Both the position numbers and the translations under genes were made by a program. The notes under the pieces were generated by a model. That model was not told the origin of the DNA. It saw nothing but the letters and a program-made list of their open reading frames with translations, and made no database searches. Of a stretch of 7,619 nt of DNA, positions 1 to 4,566 are shown one piece after another (within the stretch, counting starts at the first letter, position 1; each line of letters starts with the position of its first letter). Source of the DNA: Aquificota bacterium (GTDB lineage: Bacteria > Aquificota > Aquificia > Aquificales > Hydrogenothermaceae); the NCBI GenBank assembly GCA_013153235.1, contig JAADEU010000038.1, forward strand, positions 1-7,619, in the 5' to 3' direction.

Positions 1-1009
1 AATCAATATCAGAAAGCCTGAGGAGTTTTTTGTTATCCAGTCTTACAAGGAAAGGAAGGTCTGTAAAATGCTTGATGAATTTTGGTTTGTACAGTTTTTT
101 CTCAAGTATCTCGTTTATAATTGCCATTGCGAGGAAACCGTCGTATCCGGCCTTTACAGGAACCCACAGGTCTGCATGCACACATGTTGAGTTGAAATCA
201 GGGGTAATCACAATCTGTTTTGAGCCGTTGTACTTTCCTTCCCATACAAAGTGGGCATCTGGAATCCTTGTCTTATTAGGGTCCTGTCCCCACCATATAT
301 TAACGTCTGTTGTGTAGAAAAAGTCATACGAACATCCGATGTTTCCTTCCCCGTATACGACAGAAACACCGGGGAACATATCCCCAACGTAGGAAGCTAT
401 GTATGGTCTTACAGCACCAAGAAGAGTTCCCAGTCTCTTTCCGGCAGCCCCTCTGATTTCTGTGAGCATTCCGGCTCCAACGTGGATGTACAGACCCTCA
501 GGACCTTTTGTCAGCATTGTTTCGTAGATATTTTTTGCTATCTCGGTGATAGCCTCATCCCATGTTATTCTCTTCCACTTACCTTCTCCTCTTTTTCCAA
601 CCCTTTTCAGTGGATAGAGAATCCTGTCCTTCTCGTAGGTAACCTGTGAGTGCTGAACACCCTTGTTACAGCCCCTTGGGTTAAAGTCAGGAATCTTTGG
701 ATTCAGTGGTGTATAGTTTGCAACCTGGTTTTCCCTTGTGATTATTCCGTTGTTCACCCAGACGTCCCAGGCACAGTTACCCTGACAGTTCACACAGTGG
801 TAAGCGGTTCCGTGGTCTTCTTTGTTTCCGTAGGTGAAGGCAAACTCTTTTCTGTATATCGTCTCTGTGTAGCTGGAATTCGGGTAAGAGCTTCTCGGGT
901 CTTCTACAATAACGGCCTTGTCCCTGGCGAAGGCCGAACCTGTTCCTAACGCTACTGTGGCCCCTGAAGCTGAAAGAGCTTTCAGGAAATCCCTTCTTGA
1001 CAGTGCCAT
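1..1009 (-). CDS. Tat-exported type II DMSO-reductase-family molybdopterin oxidoreductase, catalytic subunit (N-terminal part; runs off the window)
   Basis: The minus-strand frame is open from an ATG at 1009 to the window edge (336 codons); the C-terminal part is missing. A GGAGGT ribosome site lies about 8 nt upstream. Residues 4-10 are SRRDFLK, a full twin-arginine motif, followed by an Ala/Gly-rich segment, so the folded enzyme should be exported by Tat. A [4Fe-4S] site is formed by H71-x3-C75-x3-C79-x34-C114, the same spacing as the FS0 ligands I recall for NarG (H49, C53, C57, C92). NPRGC (110-114) and KRITWDEA (146-153) are typical of the family. D210, in YVGDMFPG, is the likely Asp ligand of molybdenum, and TRIPDAHF (247-254) also resembles NarG. 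This places it in the NarG/SerA/DdhA/EbdA group, but the substrate cannot be read from this part. It is last in the visible sulfur operon, 29 nt after the rhodanese-like gene; electron-transfer subunits may lie beyond base 1. An exported Nar-type nitrate reductase remains possible. Confidence 0.93.
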   Translation of the reverse strand, partial: MALSRRDFLKALSASGATVALGTGSAFARDKAVIVEDPRSSYPNSSYTETIYRKEFAFTYGNKEDHGTAYHCVNCQGNCAWDVWVNNGIITRENQVANYTPLNPKIPDFNPRGCNKGVQHSQVTYEKDRILYPLKRVGKRGEGKWKRITWDEAITEIAKNIYETMLTKGPEGLYIHVGAGMLTEIRGAAGKRLGTLLGAVRPYIASYVGDMFPGVSVVYGEGNIGCSYDFFYTTDVNIWWGQDPNKTRIPDAHFVWEGKYNGSKQIVITPDFNSTCVHADLWVPVKAGYDGFLAMAIINEILEKKLYKPKFIKHFTDLPFLVRLDNKKLLRLSDID

Positions 1010-1038
1010 ATATCTTACCTCCTTTTAGTATCCTTTAT

Positions 1039-1539
1039 TTATAGACAGCCACCACCACCGCCTGCTGAAGGTGGCTCATATTCTCCTTCTTCTTCCGGAT
1101 AACCCTCTTCATCCCATGCCTCTAAACCACCGGCAAGGTTTCTGGCAAATGGGAATTTCTGTGCACACTTTTTGAAAATCTCAGGGTCTCCGTCCTTTGA
1201 AACGATAATCGTAGGCAGATAGGGGTTAATCTGTTTGAGGGCATCTTCAGGTGTTTTTGATTCATCACAGTCAGGAAACGGAATTGAACCTGGAATATGG
1301 GCACCTGTATAGTAGTCTATCTCTTCAGCTTCATCCTCTTCTTCTTCATCCACCTCGTATGGTCTTACATCTACTATCTGGATATTTAGTTTAGGATTAC
1401 TCAGCATGTTGTAAAGCTCTTCTAACGTAACAGGAAGTTTTTTCTTAAGTTCCAGCTGCTGTTTACCCAGACTAAGTAAGAAGCCCGCCAGAACCACTAT
1501 GATTCCAATATATATAGCCCTTTCAATTTTAGGGTTCAT
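1039..1539 (-). CDS. Membrane-anchored rhodanese-like protein without the active-site Cys, ending in a Gly5-Cys-Leu tail
   Basis: The protein has 166 residues. Residues 8-25 form an N-terminal membrane anchor, 26-35 a Lys/Gln-rich linker, and about 36-150 a single rhodanese fold: IQIVDVRPYE (53-62), GAHIPGSIPF (79-88) and LAGGLEAWDEEGYP (135-148) are standard rhodanese landmarks. At the catalytic loop, where an active enzyme reads VxYCxxGxRS, this protein reads IIVSKDGDPE, so S114 sits where the persulfide Cys should be. A strongly acidic insertion (64-75) separates the DVR and HIPG motifs. The C-terminus is a run of five Gly, then C165 and L166. Other cysteines are C91 and C125. The start ATG overlaps the preceding stop (TAATG), so translation is probably coupled, and a GGAGGAG site lies just upstream. 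A role as sulfur carrier or docking protein for the neighbouring molybdoenzyme is inference; C125 or C165 could replace the missing catalytic Cys. Confidence 0.9.
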   Translation of the reverse strand: MNPKIERAIYIGIIVVLAGFLLSLGKQQLELKKKLPVTLEELYNMLSNPKLNIQIVDVRPYEVDEEEEDEAEEIDYYTGAHIPGSIPFPDCDESKTPEDALKQINPYLPTIIVSKDGDPEIFKKCAQKFPFARNLAGGLEAWDEEGYPEEEGEYEPPSAGGGGGCL

Positions 1540-1685
1540 TACTCTTCTCCTCCTTCAGAAGACGCTTCTACTGATGCCTGCTGGAGCTTGGCTTCCAGAT
1601 TTGATATATCCGTTTTCATTCCCACAATCCCTGCAACCAGTACAAGGATTGCTATCCAGAATAAAATTCTCTCTACCATGCTCAT
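1539..1685 (-). CDS. 48-residue single-pass membrane protein of the sulfur operon
   Basis: I do not recognise a family. The protein starts MSMVERILFW, has one hydrophobic segment at about residues 7-22, then a short heptad-like stretch (KTDISNLEAKLQQA) and an acidic Ser/Glu/Gly tail. I chose the ATG at 1685 because GAGAGGT sits about 6 nt upstream and the start lies 19 nt after the permease stop. A longer reading from 1763 would add 26 residues that lie inside the permease gene, in a different frame, and look unnatural. The stop overlaps the ATG of the rhodanese-like gene in TAATG. Its N-terminus resembles that of the next protein (VER versus IER, then a membrane helix, then a Lys/Glu/Gln/Leu helix), which suggests a paired membrane anchor. 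A role as small accessory subunit of a membrane complex is inference from this context. Confidence 0.75.
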   Translation of the reverse strand: MSMVERILFWIAILVLVAGIVGMKTDISNLEAKLQQASVEASSEGGEE

Positions 1686-1704
1686 GGCTATACCTCTCAA
1701 TGTA

Positions 1705-2841
1705 TTAGTCGTAAACTTCGTCGGACTCTTTTTTGGCCTGCAGGAATTTGCTCCATCTGCCAAAGTAAATCAGGTTCGCAGTCAGAACACCAACCACAAA
1801 ATAGGTGGCAGACATAGCCATAGAACCTACAGAGAGGGTTGGATATGCTGAGATAAATGCCCCTGTAGTACATCCGCCTCCTATCATCGCCCCAAGGGCA
1901 AGGAATATTCCTGCAAAGAAAACCAGTATCAGTCTGACCCATGGAAATGGTGCTACACTTTTGGCAAATGCAGGTGGAACCGGGTCAAACTTGAATGTCC
2001 CAGAGATAATTGCACTGAGGAAGGCTCCAGGAAGAACTCCTATAATAAGACCTGCGTGCCAGAGTATTGTCTCGTTTATTTTAGGGACTACAGGCAGTGG
2101 ATGACCTATTAGATGGGATATCCATCCAACAAACGCCAGAGCTCCACCTGAAAATCCCAGATATTCCCCCTGGGCTGTAGCCCATGCGATAATTGAACCT
2201 GCCAATATACCTGATATAGCCCAGTGCCACTCCCCTCTTATTATTTTTCCAATGAGAGAGCCTTCGGAAGGCTGGTCATAACCGAGCTTTTTAGCAGGGT
2301 CAAGCCAGTCTGCAAGCAGGGCAAATACGATAAACAGTACTCCCCAAACCACTGCAAGTGGTCCATAAGGAAGTCCGAGAACCCCGTAGAGGGTTATCTT
2401 CTCCCTTGTACCCAGAATGCCTACCTCAACAAGCCAGGGCTGTATCTGTGCATATATAACTATTCCCAGTATCAGTCCAATAACTCCGGCTGCTGAGATA
2501 AACTTACCTGCACCTACCCTTGCAACACATGTTCCAGGACAGAAACCTGCTGATGCCATTGCAATACCGAACATGAAACCACCAACCAGATGGGCAATTC
2601 CCAGATACGGCATAATTCTTGGAAGCAGATTCGTCTGCTCGGCTATACCAAATATATCCGCAAGCCCGTAAATAATAGATGCTGTTGCTATAGCGATAAA
2701 TGCGAATTTCATTATTTTAAGGTCTCTAAGAAGAAGCATTCCTTCAACCCTTGAGTACCTGATTGCACCGACCTTGTGGAGGACTATTCCAAACAGGGCA
2801 CCTGTGATAAGTCCCATTATCAGATGGCTCATATGCTCCAT
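1705..2841 (-). CDS. YeeE/YedE (TsuA-type) sulfur-compound transporter, full-length
   Basis: This is a 378-residue polytopic inner-membrane protein with roughly ten hydrophobic segments and two related halves. Each half carries the family's Cys motif: SAGFCPGTC (97-105) and IGGGCTTGAF (320-329). C101, C105 and C324 are the only cysteines. In the family, bacterial TsuA (E. coli YeeE) imports thiosulfate along a path lined by conserved Cys residues; other members accompany sulfur oxidation, sulfur relay or selenium genes. The N-terminal Cys near residue 20, which I recall as a third conserved position in thiosulfate importers, is absent here (LHKVGAIRYS), so the cargo may differ. The ATG at 2841 is supported by AAGGAGG 7 nt upstream; a second ATG at 2832 is less well placed. 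The gene lies between the exported sulfurtransferase and the small membrane protein, so it probably moves thiosulfate, sulfane sulfur or a related species across the membrane for this module. Confidence 0.92.
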   Translation of the reverse strand: MEHMSHLIMGLITGALFGIVLHKVGAIRYSRVEGMLLLRDLKIMKFAFIAIATASIIYGLADIFGIAEQTNLLPRIMPYLGIAHLVGGFMFGIAMASAGFCPGTCVARVGAGKFISAAGVIGLILGIVIYAQIQPWLVEVGILGTREKITLYGVLGLPYGPLAVVWGVLFIVFALLADWLDPAKKLGYDQPSEGSLIGKIIRGEWHWAISGILAGSIIAWATAQGEYLGFSGGALAFVGWISHLIGHPLPVVPKINETILWHAGLIIGVLPGAFLSAIISGTFKFDPVPPAFAKSVAPFPWVRLILVFFAGIFLALGAMIGGGCTTGAFISAYPTLSVGSMAMSATYFVVGVLTANLIYFGRWSKFLQAKKESDEVYD

Positions 2842-2848
2842 TGTTAAA

Positions 2849-2887
2849 CCTCCTTGAGATAAACAGGAGGGGCTTTAAGCCCCCCTT
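2849..2887 (-). promoter_or_regulatory. Intercistronic hairpin that could compete with sequestration of the permease ribosome site
   Basis: In the 52-nt gap between the sulfurtransferase and permease genes, the minus-strand RNA can fold with a GC-rich stem: a G-run plus C (2885-2879) pairs with GCCCC (2873-2869) around a short UUAAA-type loop, with weaker pairs outside. No U-tract follows, so it is not a convincing terminator. The 3' arm ends in CCUCCU (2870-2865), which is also the exact complement of the permease ribosome site AGGAGG (2854-2849), with a 10-nt loop between. The two foldings share bases 2870-2869 and are mutually exclusive. This could tune permease expression or protect mRNA ends. 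The pairings are seen in the sequence; the regulatory role is inference. Confidence 0.4.
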
Positions 2888-2893
2888 GATTGG

Positions 2894-3862
2894 TTATTTT
2901 TCCACTGGAAGGTTAGGGTCGTTACCCCATTCGTCCCATGAACCTACATAAACCTTAACATTCTTGAATCCGGCTATTTTCAGAGCTGCGAACACAAACG
3001 AACCTCTACCAAGACCTACGTGACAGTAAGTGATAATTGTTTTATCGGGTGTAAGACCTTTTTTCTTCAGTTTCTTAAGTACTCTTTTCATCTTCTTTGG
3101 GGATTTGAACAGTGGCTTGTTTGGCTTACCTTTTGGGTTTCCTGCAAACTTTTTCCACTCAGAGAACACAGCACCCGGTATATGTCCACCCCTCTGAACC
3201 TTTATGTGTTTTCCTGGCTCTTCAAGGGCGTCAAGCAGTGCCTTTCCTGTATACTCCTGGAATCTCCTTGCATCTAGGATGAAGTAGTGTTCCTTATCTT
3301 TGATAGCCTTGAGAACTTCTTCTTTGGTCGCAAGTATCTCCTTTCTGATTTTTACCTTAAACTTCTTTGGAGCAGGTTTCTTTCCTTCACCTGATTCCAC
3401 TTCATAACCCTTTGCCTTCCATGTGGCAAGACCACCGTCCATCATCTGAACGTTATCCAGTCCGTACAGATAGAGGAAGAACCATACACCTGATGCGTTC
3501 GGTCCTTTACCATCGTCATAAGCAATTGCATGGGTGTTGTTGTCAATTCCAAGCTCTTCACCTATGAACTTTGCCGCCCTGTCAGGACACATTGGCAGTC
3601 CACACTCTCTGATATCCTTAAGGTAGTGAAGGTCGTGGGCGAATGCATTTACAGCTCCAGGAATATGCTCTTTTTTGAACCTTTTTGGTGAATCCCCGTC
3701 AACAAACCTGACGTCGGGTTTTCCCAGAAGTTTGTGGGCATCGTCAACAGAAATGATAAATTTCTTTACAAACTCTTCCCCCGTAGGAACTTCAGCCATT
3801 GTAGGGAGTGAGAACGCTGCAACTCCTGCAAAGGCTACCATTGCTTTCTTTACTGTCTTCAT
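2894..3862 (-). CDS. Exported two-domain rhodanese (thiosulfate sulfurtransferase)
   Basis: The protein has 322 residues. Residues 1-23 form a Sec signal peptide (two Lys near the N-terminus, hydrophobic core, likely cleavage after TMA), so it should act in the periplasm. The N-terminal rhodanese domain (about 35-155) has HIPGAVNAF (66-74) and DGGLATW (142-148) but reads AIAYDDGKG at the catalytic loop, with Asp117 in place of Cys. It is therefore non-catalytic, as is usual for tandem rhodaneses. The C-terminal domain (about 175-320) has ILDARRFQEY (195-204), GGHIPGAVFSEW (225-236) and the active site TYCHVGLGRGSF with C280. It should pass sulfane sulfur from thiosulfate or polysulfide to a thiol acceptor. 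C87 and C92 form a nearby pair in the N-domain, unexplained. The ATG is supported by AAGGAGG 8 nt upstream. It is the first gene of the sulfur operon, after the 3863-4089 promoter region. The donor and acceptor are not known from sequence. Confidence 0.94.
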   Translation of the reverse strand: MKTVKKAMVAFAGVAAFSLPTMAEVPTGEEFVKKFIISVDDAHKLLGKPDVRFVDGDSPKRFKKEHIPGAVNAFAHDLHYLKDIRECGLPMCPDRAAKFIGEELGIDNNTHAIAYDDGKGPNASGVWFFLYLYGLDNVQMMDGGLATWKAKGYEVESGEGKKPAPKKFKVKIRKEILATKEEVLKAIKDKEHYFILDARRFQEYTGKALLDALEEPGKHIKVQRGGHIPGAVFSEWKKFAGNPKGKPNKPLFKSPKKMKRVLKKLKKKGLTPDKTIITYCHVGLGRGSFVFAALKIAGFKNVKVYVGSWDEWGNDPNLPVEK

Positions 3863-3899
3863 TTAAACAACCTCCTTGGGATATTTTCATTCACATATT

Positions 3900-3926
3900 C
3901 GTATAATAATTCTTGACCTTGGTCAA
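3900..3926 (-). promoter_or_regulatory. Candidate promoter of the sulfur operon
   Basis: On the minus strand TTGACC (3926-3921) can serve as -35, and TATACG (3905-3900) as -10 with a 15-nt spacer, or TACGAA with 17 nt. Neither -10 is ideal. It is the best sigma-70-like match close upstream of the sulfurtransferase gene and would give a leader of about 30 nt. Confidence 0.4.
3913..3926. promoter_or_regulatory. CRP/FNR-type palindromic operator, TTGAC-N4-GTCAA
   Basis: Bases 3913-3926 read TTGACCTTGGTCAA, two perfect inverted half-sites with the four-base central spacing of CRP/FNR-superfamily sites (FNR consensus TTGAT-N4-ATCAA; Dnr/Nnr-type sites often have GTCAA half-sites). It covers the candidate -35 of the sulfur operon. 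This position fits repression or overlap with RNA polymerase better than class II activation, which would put the start point almost inside the ribosome site. A chance palindrome around a -35 element cannot be excluded. Confidence 0.5.
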
Positions 3927-3972
3927 TAATATAAACAGAAAGTATCGGGTTAACAACAGCTAACTATTGAAA

Positions 3973-4002
3973 TTTCTTGCTTTCCTGAATTTTTGGTAGA
4001 AT
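3973..4002 (+). promoter_or_regulatory. Candidate extended -10 promoter for rusA and the MgtC-family gene
   Basis: TGGTAGAAT (3994-4002) is an extended -10 (TG-N-TAGAAT). A weak -35, TTTCTT (3973-3978), lies 18 nt upstream of TAGAAT. Transcription would begin near the G-rich tract at about 4006-4014 and give a leader of roughly 80 nt before rusA. Confidence 0.45.
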
Positions 4003-4030
4003 GAAGGGGGGTGGGTGTAAAAGCCTATAA

Positions 4031-4077
4031 AATAATAATTTTCCAGTAAATTTACGAATTAATACTGTATTATTATT
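4031..4077 (+). repeat. AT-rich long inverted repeat (hairpin/cruciform) in the rusA leader
   Basis: AATAATAAT (4031-4039) is the exact complement of ATTATTATT (4069-4077). Nested inside, CAGTA (4044-4048) pairs with TACTG (4063-4067), and AATT with AATT around a TACG loop, giving about 18 pairs with small bulges. GTAAATTTAC (4046-4055) is also a perfect 10-bp palindrome by itself. No U-tract follows in either direction, so it does not look like a terminator. It ends 12 nt before the first rusA ATG. Confidence 0.6.
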
Positions 4078-4089
4078 AAAACTTTTAAT

Positions 4090-4566
4090 ATGGGTATTGA
4101 TATGTTAAAAACGGAGCGGAAATACCTGTTGTCGTTTATACCGCCATCTAAAGCAAACAGGGTAAAGATTAATGCAAGGGCATTTACAAAAAGCGGGAAG
4201 AGGTATATCGTTCCAAAAGATGTTTCCCTGAAAATTAATAAGGCCATCTGGGAACTCCAGCAACAGCATTCTGAGGATACAATAAGCCAGCCTGTTGAGG
4301 TTTCTATACTTTTTATCCTGCCTGACAGGAGGAGGCGGGACCTTGATAATATAATGAAAACCCTTGGGGACTGTCTGGTATATGCAGGAATTCTGGAGGA
4401 TGATAATTTAATATATAAACAGACCCTTGAAAAAAGGGTTGTAAAGGGAAAGGGAGGGGTTGTGATAAACATTAAACCCTACAGAGAAAAACAGATAGAC
4501 CAGGATATCCTCCAGGAATTAGATAAATTCAGGGAAAAGATAAATGGAATTCAAGCTGGGAAGTGA
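4090..4566 (+). CDS. rusA: RusA-family Holliday-junction resolvase
   Basis: RusA is a small dimeric endonuclease that cuts four-way DNA junctions during recombination and repair. In this 158-residue reading, D84, D86 and D105 match the three catalytic Asp of E. coli RusA (D70, D72, D91) with identical spacing, within RRRDLDN (81-87) and ILEDDNLIY (101-109). The N-terminus (YLLSFIPPSKANR) matches the family's first strand and Pro-rich turn. At about 154-158 residues it is longer than E. coli RusA (120); the extra C-terminal part is a charged helix. The start is uncertain: the ATG at 4090 has no ribosome site and the ATG at 4102 has only a weak GGGT. RusA is often phage-borne, but nothing phage-like surrounds it here, and a RusA has been described from Aquifex aeolicus, so a housekeeping role is likely. 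Its end overlaps the next gene by 23 nt. Confidence 0.93.
   Translation: MGIDMLKTERKYLLSFIPPSKANRVKINARAFTKSGKRYIVPKDVSLKINKAIWELQQQHSEDTISQPVEVSILFILPDRRRRDLDNIMKTLGDCLVYAGILEDDNLIYKQTLEKRVVKGKGGVVINIKPYREKQIDQDILQELDKFREKINGIQAGK

Noticed and set aside
30..949. Three plus-strand open frames opposite the molybdoenzyme (30-317, 251-649, 650-949)
   Set aside because: They lie antisense to a clearly conserved coding sequence and their translations show no domain or good start.
1539..1763. A 74-residue version of the small membrane protein starting at 1763
   Set aside because: The 26 extra residues lie inside the permease gene, are polar without a family look, and the ATG at 1685 has its own ribosome site at good spacing.
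1697..1942. An 81-residue minus-strand frame overlapping the permease 3' end
   Set aside because: It is an out-of-frame shadow of the permease; its Cys/Trp/Arg-rich composition is typical of a wrong frame.
4005..4016. G-quadruplex at the start of the rusA leader
   Set aside because: Only two G-runs (six G, then three G) are present, too few for an intramolecular quadruplex.
4059..4472. A 137-residue minus-strand frame opposite rusA
   Set aside because: RusA's catalytic motifs are on the plus strand; this frame has no ribosome site or recognisable motif.
4090..4566. rusA as a prophage remnant
   Set aside because: No integrase, replication, packaging or attachment site is nearby, base composition matches the neighbours, and RusA is known from an Aquificota chromosome.
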